A stretch of DNA of 64,000 nt from Halicephalobus mephisto (Eukaryota > Nematoda > Chromadorea > Rhabditida > Panagrolaimidae): positions 434,001 to 498,000 of the forward strand of contig SWDT01000058.1 in NCBI GenBank assembly GCA_009193035.1. Direction: 5' to 3'. Position 1 is the first letter of the stretch; each line of letters starts with the position of its first letter. Shown here one piece after another: positions 11,101 through 21,640 of this stretch. The translations under genes were made by a program, and so were the position numbers. Under the pieces are notes generated by a model. It was given only the letters and a program-made list of their open reading frames with translations, made no database searches and had not been told where the DNA came from.

Positions 11101-12532
11101 AACAACTCCTGAGGGTTTCTGGCGCTAAATCAATCCAAATTTATATATTTTTAAAAAGCTAAAAAATTAAAATTCATTTTTATTAATTTTCAGAACATAT
11201 TGTGGAATCTAAAATACCGTATCCAAATCAAAGTACAAATACGGTATTTTCATTTCGAGAAATTTTAGATTTAATAATTTTCAAACTGACTAAAAAATAA
11301 CTTTTTAATGTTCAAAAATTTCAAAAAAATATTAATTTATAAAAAATTAAAAACTGAAATTATTTGTGTTTGATTTAGTTGACCTAAATTACCGTAATCA
11401 TAGCTGAAATTTAATGTTTTTTGAGAAATAATTATCTATAAAAATTTGAAATTTGAAATTAACTGAGGAAATGAAATGATGAATGATATCATGGAATCTG
11501 ATGTGGTCTACAGGATTCTACCGTAACTTGAAAGATAGTAGTCATTGTTCATTCTAGTAGAGTAATATTACAGTATAATGTATATCCTAAACCTAGGGGA
11601 ACAACGGATTAATATAGGGAATAAACGCAAAAAAAACCTAAGCAATGATACAGTCAACTTGGATATAAGATATCCTTTGGGACCAGCCAAAATGTATGTT
11701 ATAACAAAAGATATGTTATAGAGAGGGTAAATTTGAAGGTAGAATAACAAAACTCACTCACTCAGACCGTATGCTATAACAAGAGTATCTTATATCCGAG
11801 TTATACTGTATCTGTTTTTCTGTCGCGTAGTGATGGGCGATTTCATGACTTTTTTTAAATAGTAGATATCTAAGTCTTATTTGACTCGTCCTCAAGGACA
11901 CACGGCCTTTTGTGGACTTCAGAGATCTCGCATCAGAATCAGATTCGCATTCCACGACAAATGAAATGAATTTTAAACTTCCAGGCCATCGAACCAACTT
12001 TGAGCAACGTCATGGCCCATCCGACTAACGCCACAAATCTGTCCAAGTACCTTCAGCAGCTAGGGGGCAGGCATGTACAGTATACCGGCGTCACTTACAA
12101 GTGTTCTTACTGGAAGGTCAGTTTATCCAATTCCAAAACTACCATAAAAACATTTTTAAATTTATAAATTTTACAACCTTCACATCTAAGACCATATTTA
12201 ACGCTTTTGTCACGAACGATGTTTGATTCATTTTCGAACATCACGTTGATCATTAGTTCTTTCGGCTTCTGAATCATAAATTATTAACATATATTCAACA
12301 ATTTCAGACATTTGTCCAGTCCCTGTTGGACATCGTGGGGGTTGACAAAGCCTCAGGGGACACCCACGACGCTTTCTTCATCCTCGGGAGCTTTTGTGTG
12401 GAACAAATGCGGATAGGGTACAAGATTGAATATCTCCTCCAAAGGGAAGCCGAGCGAATCGCCCTGGCCCAGCAGAAAAAAAAGGATGCTCTTCAACAAG
12501 GTTATACAGTATCTGGTAAGAAAGTGACTTGA
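8184..12532 (+). CDS. globin with a long N-terminal extension and N-myristoylation start
   Basis: Six exons (8184-8315, 8394-8494, 9717-9809, 9997-10234, 11985-12116, 12308-12532) keep phase and give 306 residues. The N-terminus MGNSSSTSH fits an N-myristoylation signal. About 120 residues rich in Ser, Asn and Arg precede the fold. The globin domain runs from LNPHQVNLVKRTWKQVL (A helix) through DDENEMACRLLLRIF and LGGRHVQY, whose His is the expected proximal (F8) ligand, to DAFFILGSFCVEQMRIGYKIE. After it comes a basic, Gln/Lys-rich helix (REAERIALAQQKKKDAL). Many C. elegans globins have such extensions and lipid anchors and are membrane-associated neuronal proteins; that role is inferred. 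The stop is followed by AATAAA at 12555-12560. A good GTAAGA donor lies just before the stop, with an acceptor at about 12597, so an alternative short C-terminus is possible. Introns 2 and 4 are long and AT-rich. Confidence 0.85.
9480..9716. repeat. A/T low-complexity block in globin intron 2
   Basis: Repeated AATTTTTAAATT-type words on both strands are able to form many imperfect hairpins. It is simple AT-rich sequence. Confidence 0.5.
11649..11810. mobile_element. Tc1/mariner-type MITE in globin intron 4
   Basis: A 162-bp element begins TACAGTCAACTTGGATATAA and ends TTATATCCGAGTTATACTGTA-like, so the termini are inverted repeats starting TACAGT. It holds paired TGTTATA words inside. Two related copies lie at 42223-42392 and 42442-42622. 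TA at both outer ends fits TA-target insertion. Confidence 0.65.
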
Positions 12533-12771
12533 ATGATATAGTTTCTAAAAAGTCAATAAAGTTTGAGTTTATTTTTTCAATTCGAGAATAATTTCAGCAA
12601 AATCAAAGATTCAATGATTTTAAAAAATTTTATTTTTTTAAAATTGATTTTTGTGCATTTGTGAATCTGCTTGAAAACACGGAAAATAGGCACTTGATCA
12701 ATAACTTTAAAAATATGGAATTAAATTCATATTTTCAGTTCTTTTAAAAATTTATGAAAATTGTTATTTTT

Positions 12772-13045
12772 AGGATTTTCTAAATTTTTAAAATTATTTT
12801 TAATTTTTTAGGATTTTCTAAATTTTTTAAATTATTTTTAATTTTTTAGGATTTTCTAAATTTTTAAAATTATTTTTTATTTTTTAGGATTTTCTAAATT
12901 TTTAAAATTATTTTTTATTTTTTAGGATTTTCTAAATTTTTAAAATTATTTTTTATTTTTTCGGATTTTCTAAATTTTTAAAATTATTTTTAATTTTTTA
13001 GGATTTTCTAAATTTTTTAAATTATTTTTAATTTTTTCGGATTAA
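12772..13045. repeat. 38-bp tandem repeat, about 7 copies
   Basis: The unit starts AGGATTTTCTAAATTTTT and recurs every 38 bp. It lies between the globin and the villin relic and is non-coding. Confidence 0.75.
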
Positions 13046-14084
13046 GATCCTAGTTCAAAAAAATCGTCGATAAAACTGTTACAATCAATCTTGTTTTAAA
13101 TTTTAATTAATTTTCAAAATTTCTTACTTTTTAAAAAAAAATTAATTAATCGTGAAATTTTTTTGAATTACAACATTAATGAAATTTTGTATTTATAATT
13201 ACTTAGTTCGCCAATTTGAAAATCGTAAATAATTTTTTTCATTGGATCCCGAAGTAAATCTGTCTAAATTTCAGAAATTGTCAAAATTAACTTTCATAAA
13301 TAATTTTATAATGAAATTCCGAACTGAATCACACACGAAGAAAACATTTTTTATCATTTTTAATTTTTTCAATTTTTCACAAAATTATTTTCTTCAAAAT
13401 CACGAATCTCCTGATTTCCTTTCTGTTTTCAAAGGGGAAATTACGGTACAACAAAGGAAACTATTCAGCGATTCTGAAATCTGTAGAGAAATCCGAAATC
13501 AGAAGACTCTACCAAGTCGAAGGGAAGAAACATTGCAGAGCCGTCGAAGTGCCGTTCTAGTTCAAATCTCTGAATCAAGATGACGTGTTCATCCTCGATG
13601 TCGGGGAGAGAATTCTCGTTTGGAACGGATCTTACAGCAACAACGTCGAAATAGTCAAAGCAGCCGAAATGGCGAGGGATATCAGAGATTTCGAAAGAGC
13701 CGGAAGAGCTCAAATCTAGTTCATCGGTGAGTTTTGAAACTACTTAAAATAGGAAATTTTCTAAAAATCTCATTATCCATGAAATACCTACACTTCAAAT
13801 ATGGTTAAAACAATAGCTTATGTAATTCAAATTTCAATGGAAATTTTTATTCATTTCTAAACATCTTCTGAAGCTCATCGGCTTGAGTCTGGTTCAATAT
13901 CGATGAATATGACATCGGTAAATCAGCAATTGAAAGTTCTTGATATCGGAACATTTACAACAACATGACACATAAGTATTTAAAAAAGCACTATAAATCA
14001 TAAACAAAATATATTTTTTGAAACTGTGTTAATGTTTTTGATGATATATCCATCAAGTTTAAATGTCTATGTAAAATTTAATCT

Positions 14085-14185
14085 TGTCGAGGTCCGTAAA
14101 GTAGTCAACATCGAAATCAAATTTTTGCACAACAATTAGGCAGTCTGATCTGCCGCAATGCTGCGAGCAACTTGCAAATTTTACT
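14085..14185. repeat. dispersed repeat (copy 1) in villin-relic intron
   Basis: Similar to 18255-18365. Both contain a GTAAAGT.GTC.ACATC.AAA core and CAA.TTGCAAATTTT-like or CAAACTGCAAATTTT-like sequence downstream. Identity is moderate. The element's ends were not resolved. Confidence 0.45.
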
Positions 14186-14849
14186 TTAATTTCGAAATCT
14201 CCATAAATATTGATATAAAAATGCTGATCGATGTGCTTCAATATTGCTGGCAACTTGCGGATTTTCTTTGATGTTGATCTTTTTACGGACTTTGACACTG
14301 ATTCCTCAATTATACTTTATCAGACAAATTTGAAATTTCTGAAAAACTTTCCTCCATAAAAAATACAAAAAATTAAAGTTATTTAATAATCACGTCTGAC
14401 ATCGTATGTATCTTAATTTAGACGACGAATGGGACTCCCACCCCGAATTTTTCGCTTTTCTGAAATCCAAACCCCTTCTTGCTGTTCACAGAACAGATGA
14501 CGAGAAAGGAATTGCGACCATTTTCGTTTCGAAAATAGATGAAACTGAATTCAAAGGGAAGGCAACCCACGTCCGAGTCATTCAGTCAAAGGAACCCGAT
14601 CATTTTTTAAGCATTTTCAGAAACGCCATTGTAGTTCTGAAAGGAGGAGTCGCTTCAGGATTCAATAAGACTCCTAAATCGACTATTCCAGACAAGAATC
14701 GAAATCAACATTACAGTAACAAAAAGCAAATGTTTCAGATCAGAGGAAGAAGGATTCTGGAGATCGACTTGGACGCTTCGTTACTAAATAGCAATGATAT
14801 ATTTTTCATCAAGGTTGGTAGGGGTTCAAGTACATAGATCACTCGTTGT

Positions 14850-15138
14850 AAAAATCGTAACTTCAGCTCAAGTAACAAATGTAAAAATTCCTATTATGTG
14901 ATTTTTGTAACAATAGTAAACTGCTAAGAAGTAACGCAATAGTTACGATTTCATGAACCTTTGAGACTAATTACGATATCGCATCTATTATGAAAACAAT
15001 AAATTGGTAAAAGTTGCACTGAATAGGAAAAATGAAAGAGATATCTCGTCACGAACTATCACACGAAGACTATAGAATCTTCCGTGATGAAACCTCGCAT
15101 TTGTTACATTTTTCATCATGCTGAAGTTACGATTTTTT
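14850..15138. mobile_element. MITE with AAAAATCGTAACTTCAGC ends
   Basis: The left end AAAAATCGTAACTTCAGC is matched by GCTGAAGTTACGATTTTT at the right end. A second inverted pair, AACAAATG and CATTTGTT, lies just inside. It is non-coding and sits in an intron of the villin relic. Confidence 0.6.
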
Positions 15139-15745
15139 GTGCTTATAAATGAAGCACTGCATATAACCAAAGACTTTATTCTTAATGAATTTTGTTTAAA
15201 AAGTAATAAGTTTGAACTTAATAAATGACCAAGAAGATAAACATACTTTTTCCTACTTTTTGGAACCTGGTAATGGAGCAGAAGATCCTATTATACCCTA
15301 TGATTGCCCTAACTAATATTACTCAATATCCTATTCCAGACAGGAGAGAAAAAAGGACTAACATGGTTCGGCAAAGGTGCCAACAAGGATGAGCAAAACA
15401 CAGTCCTCAGACTCCCGGACTTCTTCAAACCTAGAAGAATACAAAACCATAATGGAAGGAGAGGAACCAGAATCCTTCTGGGAACTTCTTGGTGGATTCA
15501 AACCCTATGCCAAAGGAGGAATCCTCGAAAATCCTGAAGTCGAGTTCATTGCTCCAATGCCAAGGGTAGGTTTACTGTAGAAGAAATCGTTAATTTCAAT
15601 CAACATGATCTGGAATCCGATGACGTCATGATACTAGATGCCTATGAGGAAATCTATGTCTGGCTCGGGAGATCCAGCAACACCGAAGAGAAAAAATCTT
15701 CATTGGATACTGTGTTGGTAAGTCATCTAATTTTCAAGAGTTACT

Positions 15746-15964
15746 CTACGTAATTTTGCACATTTTTGTTATAAAATCTAGATGTCTTTGAAGTTCAACA
15801 ACAAGCACTTGAAACAAGGTAATCGAGTTCACAGATTCTGAATCAGAAGTCGTAATTAAAGCTGGTCTTCAGAATCTACGAACCCGATCACCTTTTTCCA
15901 AGTACTTATTGTTAAAATTTAAAGACATCTAGATTTTATAACAAAAATGTACAAAATTACGTAG
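15746..15964. mobile_element. palindromic MITE with about 96-bp arms
   Basis: The left arm begins CTACGTAATTTTG and contains ATAAAATCTAGATGTCTTT. The right arm is its imperfect inverse and ends CAAAATTACGTAG. The arms nearly meet, leaving a centre of about 26 bases. It sits in an intron of the villin relic. Confidence 0.7.
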
Positions 15965-16636
15965 AACGGTCCTTAATAGAACTGGGGCTACCTTGGGAGC
16001 TTTTTAAATTAAAACTGTAATATAATCGTTATTACTCATAAATGCAGGTTCATGAGTATATACGTCATCAGTTTTACATTTAACTTTTTTCATCGTCTGT
16101 AACTTCCCATTCCAGCGATACATTTCAACTGATAAAACAAGCAGAACTGAAGATAACACGACAATGCTAGTTGTGAAGCAAGAGTTCGAGCCAGTTTCGT
16201 TCAAATCCCACTTTGGTGTGTGGGATGAGAACTTGTGGAATGTGAGGCTTATCTACGGAGGATTAAACAAAGGAAAAGATGAATTTCAGGATGAACTCAG
16301 CTATGACCAACATAAACTACGTATAAATGCCAAATTAAATCTCCCAGAATCGAATTCAACCCAGACAATGAGGGAATTAGAAGCTGAATTTTGCAAAATT
16401 TACTCTATTGAAGAACTCCGAGTTCCGTCAGAGTCCTTGCCCTTTGGGGTGGATCCGGTCAACAAAGAGGTAAAAACTGATAATTGTGGTCTTTTTAGTA
16501 TTATTTATTAATAATGATTTAGAAGCACTTAACTGATGCTGAATTCAGCCAAGTCTTCGGGATGAAAAGAAACAGTTTCGAAAAACTCCCGAAATGGCGC
16601 CAACTTGAACATAAAAAACGAGTTGGACTTTTCTAA

Positions 16637-17036
16637 TTATATATAATAATTATTATTAAAAATAAATGTTTTAGTAAAACTGGATAAATGATATTTACTA
16701 GTTAAAAACATGATTTTTTAAAAATCATCTTGAGAAAAATTCCTAAGAATTTTTGAAATTAAAATAGCCTACGTGAGAGTTTTAATTTTCCGTAATCTTA
16801 CAACATTTCGCAATTGAGTTTTTAGAAACATTATTTTTAAATAAATCTAAAAACCTTTGAATTAGGGCATATGAGGTTTAAAACCATCTGTCTACTCCTG
16901 AGAGTTTAGAGTCATATATGAAATTACTAATAAACATTTAAAAATTACAACTAATCCTAAATAATCTGTCGGAAGTAGGTTCGATCGTCAGAAAAAAACA
17001 TTTGACACTGTGGCCGACAGCGTCCCGTAGCGATTA
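16637..17036. other. intergenic spacer
   Basis: Villin-relic 3' flank and AT-rich sequence. No gene was recognised. Confidence 0.5.
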
Positions 17037-17050
17037 TTTTGCGCGGGAAC
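17037..17050 (+). promoter_or_regulatory. E2F/DP-type site
   Basis: TTTTGCGCGGGAAC matches the classical E2F consensus (TTTSSCGC with GCGGGAA) and stands in AT-rich DNA 115 bp upstream of the ATG at 17165. E2F sites are typical of cell-cycle and germline genes. Binding is inferred. Confidence 0.5.
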
Positions 17051-17164
17051 GTTTACGCACGAATTTCGTTTTTTTGTGTTCAACTGCTTTATGAATTTTC
17101 CGAATTTTTTTCATTTTAGTGATTAGTAATTTCCTTGTTTGGATCCCACTATTGTACTTCCACC

Positions 17165-17621
17165 ATGGCAAGAGAAAAAAAAGTAAATTCAATCAGCTCC
17201 GAAGCTGTGGAAGGATTTCGTCAACATGCCGCTGCTTTGAAAGCAAGTAGGTTTTATTTTTTATTTTTCATATATCAATTTTCTAGTCGAAGCAAAGAGA
17301 AACCTCATTGACGAAACAATCAGACAGCTGGAATCAGAATTACCCAGGATTATTGAGAAATCGATCAACGAAGCTTTGAAGGTGATTTTTGACTTTATTA
17401 AATCCTCTAATTTCGTCTCTCCAGGACCTTGATTCCAGTATGAAGTTCATGGATTTCCTCAAGATGAAGACTGATTCAACTACTACTATTGGTAGGTGTG
17501 TTTTTGGTATATGAAATCAGTGTTTTTTTCAGAACAATCCAGTCCTACCAAGCTTGCTCGTGAGATGATCCCGGGAGAACCTATTTTCAGTGCTAATGGA
17601 ACCCCACTGAGATTAACTTAA
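17165..17621 (+). CDS. small borealin-like protein (chromosomal passenger complex candidate)
   Basis: Four exons (17165-17246, 17287-17381, 17425-17491, 17533-17621) with introns of 40-43 bp keep phase and give 110 residues. The N-terminal half is an alpha-helical, charged stretch (GFRQHAAALKAIEAKRNL, then LESELPRIIEKSINEAL) ending in MKFMDFLKMK. This order resembles the N-terminal helix pair of borealin, where ..LP.AL..M.W.D.F follows a coiled coil. The C-terminus has GEPIFSANGTPLRLT, like the borealin GE..Y...GSPL motif. In C. elegans the homologue is CSC-1, which binds survivin and INCENP at centromeres and the spindle midzone. If the match is right, this is a very short form lacking most of the middle. 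Context agrees: an E2F-type site lies just upstream and the introns are compact. Alternatively it is an unrelated coiled-coil protein. Confidence 0.65.
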
Positions 17622-17666
17622 ATTTGTCCTGGACTACGTGACTCAAAAGAAGGGGGAGTTTACTGA

Positions 17667-17855
17667 ACTCTAAGGATTTCACGATTCGATAAAATTCCGC
17701 TCGACGTCCATTCGTTTGGCTTTTATTTTTTATTACTTTTGCCGATTTGGTTCATTGTCCAGTTCGCACTTCGCATACACAAAACGTTTGACTATGATTC
17801 TTATAAAAACTACAATTTGGAAGATCCTTTGAGCTGGATTTACGAAATCCGCTAA
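17667..17855 (+). CDS. possible exon of a small single-pass membrane protein
   Basis: A 63-codon open frame ends TAA (17853-17855), 46 bp after the borealin-like stop. It contains one strong hydrophobic segment (FYFLLLLPIWFIVQFAL), then a polar tail (RIHKTFDYDSYKNYNL, EDPLSWIYEIR). Codon use and residue choice look like real protein, unlike the AT-rich surroundings. There is no in-frame ATG and no good acceptor, so the start is unknown. Options: a downstream cistron with an unseen first exon, a decayed gene, or chance. Confidence 0.3.
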   Translation, partial: TLRISRFDKIPLDVHSFGFYFLLLLPIWFIVQFALRIHKTFDYDSYKNYNLEDPLSWIYEIR

Positions 17856-18521
17856 CTATCAGAAGATCTGGAAACTACAATTCCGATGTTAGTTTCGAAA
17901 TTTTAACTCAAAAAATTTGTGTAAAATAATTTTCGGAGATTTTTAGGAATTTCCTGTAAAATTACCGTAATGTAGTTTGAGATTTAGTTTCATTTTAGTC
18001 AGTTTCGTAATTTGTAAGTATCGGTATTTCTCGTCATTGTTGAATTCTGAATTCCGAAAACTACAAAAATGACGCCATGAACAAATACTTTCGACACAGC
18101 TCATGAATGAAATGAGGAAAATAAATGTCTGCGAATTATGGGAGTTCAAAGTCCTTCTGTTCAAGAGGTCAGACTTGAAATCTAGGGAAATTAACCGAAG
18201 TGATGTGAATCCGATATCAATTATCTCATTTATTCTGAAAAAACAAGTATTTTTTAGAGTTTGTAAAGTGGTCGACATCAAAACCAAATTTTCAGAACAA
18301 TTAGACAGGCTTGGTCGGACGTTGCAGGCAAACTGCAAATTTTTGATTTTGCCGTCGATCACTAGACTTCGACATGGACAAATTTTAGAAAAGATATTGT
18401 GATTTTTCCGTGAACTCTTTATTCTAGGGTTTATCCAGTCTTAGGGGAATCTATTTTCGGATATGTTTATGTGACGTGTCTTTTTCCATGAAAAAGTCTG
18501 TCCCAAGTCCAACACAAATGC
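17856..18521. other. intergenic, with dispersed repeat copy 2
   Basis: It holds a related copy (18255-18365) of the repeat at 14085-14185. Frames on both strands at 17943-18402 overlap that repeat and look non-coding. Confidence 0.45.
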
Positions 18522-18592
18522 TCTTCGATCCGGAATCGAACCCACTTCTCGCGAACGACAGTCCTGCGCACTGACCACTGCACCATCGGAAA
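18522..18592 (-). tRNA. degenerate tRNA-like sequence (tRNA pseudogene or SINE head)
   Basis: Reading the minus strand, there is a box-A-like TGGTGCAGTGG and a perfect box B GGTTCGATTCC. The D arm pairs (GTGC with GCGC). The acceptor ends TTTCCGA and TCGAAGA pair at six of seven positions. The anticodon arm is about three bases short and does not fold, and the T stem has two mismatches. It is therefore not a working tRNA, and no anticodon is assigned. No SINE body was identified. Confidence 0.5.
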
Positions 18593-18974
18593 ACTAACAG
18601 AAGTTTTAAATCAACTTTGTAACATTAAAGTTTTTGATTTCATTTTCTGCTTATATTAAATTCCAAATGTCGATGACGCAAGTTACCGAATATTTTTTGT
18701 GAGTTGCGAGTTTTATCGAATCGTGAATTTATGGGCAAAACACAAATATTATCATTCATTTAGACTATGTTATAAGAAATGCGACACCGGCGTACGTAAT
18801 TGTAGCAGAAGAAACACCGAATAATGAATTTCACGGGAGAAGCCAGAAGAGACCAGAATAGTTTGGATAAATCAAAGACGATCCGTTTTGAGGCATAGAT
18901 TAGGAAACAATCAAATATTGAATACCTTTTTACAATGCCTAGGGATCGTAATCCCCAGCATTCAAAATATAAAT

Positions 18975-19905
18975 CTATGGTAACAGCTGGGAGTCCCCTA
19001 TCCTCGGCTTAGGGGTACTGGTGGAGGTTTGTGGACTTTTTTGTTGAGAATCTTCCCGTTCCCACTCATCAAGCAAGTCATCTAACGCGTCAATGTCCGT
19101 CCGAGAGAAGGTCTTAGCTGTGGATTTCATCATTTTCTGACATGCCTGGTAGTCTTCGTACACTTCCTGAAAGTTTAATTTGATGATTTGGCATTTAGAG
19201 CTGTCATAATCAGATATAGGACATCATCATCTGACAGATATTACATGTTTGAAAATGTCGTCAGATCGAAAATAGAAAAATTTAAACTCACCGCGATTAA
19301 AGCGTGGAGTTTGCCCAAGGCATCGAGATAGCTGGAGGTACATGTGTAAAGTCCCCTGCTCATGTACTCTTCGAAGAGGTTGACCTGGGGTTTGGAACTC
19401 TGGGGTAGTCTGTCCGCGAAGGGCAATCCAGCAACGGCCGCCGAAGTTATTTCTTCTTTGGTTTTTCTTCTGCCCAAAGGCGGATTCTCATTCACACTCG
19501 AATCTGTAACTGCCCGTCGTTGTTGTCCATACGAAGGACCTAGATGTCCAGCAATAACTGACTGCAGTAGACATACAGTAACGAGTACCATGATGATCAA
19601 GCCGCAGATTCCGAATGCCGGCATGATTTTATTTTTTCTGAGGAAGTTAGAACTATTCGATTTCGGGTCCTCTTTTAACAGAGGCTCAGCTGAGGAATTA
19701 GAAGGTGAAGGCAGGACTAGATGAACGTTCTTTGGACGATACGGTAGCGGGGGTGTTTGGTCCAGGAAAAGCGAACTCGATGTAGAGGGAATCTTGATGG
19801 CACCAGAGTCCGCTGAAGTTGAGGGGAATCCGAAGATCGGCGGAATGTTTGAAACACGAAAGCTCAGCTGAACTGAGTTCCGGAGATTCTCACAAAACGG
19901 TAAAT
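18975..19905 (-). CDS. single-pass membrane protein, family not recognised (5' end uncertain)
   Basis: Two clear exons (19292-19905 and 18975-19166) are joined by a 125-bp intron, giving about 268 residues to a TAG. In order: a Ser/Pro-rich N-terminal tail of about 90 residues (PSTSADSG, QTPPLPYRPK), basic residues RKNK, one membrane segment (FGICGLIIMVLVTVCLLQ), then a linker and a helical C-terminal region with a Cys pair (GLYTCTSSYLDALGKLHAL; YEDYQACQKMMKS) and an acidic stretch (DIDALDDLLDEWERED). The basic flank before the TM suggests an N-in, C-out orientation. The first exon shown begins at an acceptor in phase 1, so more 5' sequence exists. A candidate 78-bp exon at 19981-20058 keeps phase but is hydrophobic and has no ATG. 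No domain was recognised. Confidence 0.65.
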
Positions 19906-20058
19906 CTGAAAAAATATAATTTTTAAAATCGATTTTCAGAAAAAAATTAAAAACACAAATCACGCAAAATTGATACTGACGAAAGTTCGGTATCAGATAA
20001 GGTAATTCTAAAATCTTCTCAAAATTCCAAAGCCAAATAAACCCGATTAATCGAAGCA

Positions 20059-20559
20059 CTAAAAAGCAAAATTTTAATCAACTTTTCAAAAATGATTTTA
20101 AAAATTTGTTAATTTTAAATTAGACTTTTAATTTTTGGATAGCTTTTAAAAATTGTGGGTATCCAAATGGAAACAAAGATTCCGAATTGGTTTTCTTTTT
20201 GGCCCAGGCCCCGCCCTCAGGGCACGACAGACGCGTTTCCGGAGAACCTTTCGTCATGGATTCTGTCTAAAGATCCCGACAGCTCCGATTTCCCAAATTA
20301 TGTTCTGATTGATATCAGGAAGTCCAGAACGTGACGAAAGCAAAGGGTAATTTCTTTGGGAAGCAAATGTTTATCAACAAAAGCTATTTGGAAAATTTCG
20401 AATGTCCTAAAACACTAAAACTACGGTATAAAAATAGAAACGAATATGGTGCTGTTATAAAAATGAAAAATGGACGTTATTATGGAGTTGTTTTGACGCG
20501 CGATTTCAACGATTTTCGGAAGTTGTTCGAGTCCGGATGATTACAGAACTTTCTGATGG
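20059..20559. other. 5' flank of the membrane-protein gene; no firm exon
   Basis: A GC-richer patch at about 20200-20290 carries a minus-strand ATG frame of about 40 codons. It could be the missing first exon, but it shows no clear donor in phase. The 69-codon plus-strand frame at 20331-20540 has no family features. Confidence 0.35.
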
Positions 20560-20990
20560 ATTCTGGAGACTTCCAAAGAATCTAGAGATTCCTGGGGACT
20601 TTAATAAGATTCTGGGAGACTGTAAAGGCTTCCATGAGATCTAAAAGTTTCTGGATGCTTGTGGAAGGCTTCTGTGAAAATTTCGAAATTTTCAGAATTC
20701 TGAATTAAATTTTATAAGATTCCGGAGACTTGAAGTAATATGTATAAAATTCTAGAAGTATCCAGAAGTTTCTGGAAGGCTTCTATAAAAATTTCGAAAT
20801 TTTCAAAATTCTGAATTAAATTTTATAAAATTCTGGAGACTTGAAGTAATATGTATAAAATTCTAGAAGTTCCCAAAATCTCCAAAAAGATTCTTGAAGA
20901 TCTCTAGGAAATTACAAACTTTTCAGAGTTTTATAAAATTCTAACACTTTAAAAATACCACAAGATTACGGTAGCTTTTATGAGATTTTA
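20560..20990. repeat. GAA/TTC-rich array (heat-shock-element-like), block 1
   Basis: Dense TTCTAGAA, TTCTGGAGA, CCAGAAGTTTCTGGAAG and similar words in both orientations, including a duplicated stretch of about 125 bp (20660-20870). Alternating GAA and TTC at short spacing is the core of heat-shock elements. There is no coding frame. Confidence 0.5.
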
Positions 20991-21640
20991 GAAGTTTTCA
21001 GAAATTTGGAAAAATTTATTCAAATTTTTATAATTTTTATTTAATTTCAAAAATTTAATTTTTTAGTAAATTTTAAAAGATAAAATTTTTTAATATTATT
21101 TATATAAAATTCATATTACAAAAATTAATTTTTTAGTAAATTTAAAGATAAATTTCTAAAAATATTATTTATATAAAATTTAATTTTTTAGTAAATTTTA
21201 AAAGATAAAATTTTTTATATTATTTATTTAAAATACATTACAAAAATTAATTTTTTAGTAAAATTTCTAAAAATATTATTTATATTTTTTATTTAATTTC
21301 AAAAATTTAATTTTTTAGTAAATTTTAAAAGATAAAATTTTTTTAATATTATTTATTTAAAATACATATTACAAAAATTAATTTTTTAGTAAATTTCTAA
21401 AAATATTATTTATATAAAATTTAATTTTTTAGTAAATTTTAAAAGATAAAATTTTTTTAATATTATTTATTTAAAATTTACATTACAAAAATTAATTTTT
21501 TAGTAAATTTTAAAAGATAAATTTCTAAAAATATTATTTATTTAAAATTTACATTACAAAAATTTATTTTTTTAGTAAATTTTAGAAGATAAAATTTTTT
21601 TAATATTATTTATTTAAAATTCACGCTACAAAAATTAAAA
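20991..21640. repeat. AT-rich tandem repeat (TTTTTTAGTAAATTTTAAAAG unit)
   Basis: Units containing ATTAATTTTTTAGTAAATTT, AAAGATAAAATTTTTT and AATATTATTTATTT recur many times with small length changes, followed by ACATTACAAAA spacers. Confidence 0.7.

Larger units (their letters stand above)
13435..16636 (+). pseudogene. villin/gelsolin-family pseudogene with intact headpiece exon
   Basis: Exon-like blocks are 13435-13726, 14422-14813, 15340-15717, 16116-16469 and 16524-16636, with matching phases. Block 1 matches gelsolin repeat S2 (RLYQVEGKKHCRAVEV, NQDDVFILDVGERILVWNG). Block 2 holds S4/S5-like sequence (LNSNDIFFIK). Block 3 continues S5 (GKGANKDEQ) into S6 (ESDDVMILDAYEEIYVWLG). Block 4 is the linker (VVKQEFEPVSFKSHFGVW). 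Block 5 is a villin headpiece ending LPKWRQLEHKKRVGLF. Damage: in-frame TAG at 13558-13560 and 13717-13719, two frame changes inside block 3 (about 15400-15440 and 15555-15572), and no S1, S3 or full S4. Block 3 is 378 bp, a multiple of three, so the two frameshifts cancel. An AATAAA lies at 16661-16666. Living relatives cap, sever and bundle actin. Assembly error could explain some but not all of the breaks. Confidence 0.8.

Noticed and set aside
13558..13719. TAG read as an amino acid (recoding or altered code)
   Set aside because: TAG is the normal stop of ceh-32, the receptor and the GY peptide here, and the same relic also has frameshifts and missing domains.
15340..15717. Programmed frameshifting in the villin relic
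   Set aside because: Two shifts in opposite senses without slippery sites or downstream structure, plus upstream stops, fit decay or assembly error better.
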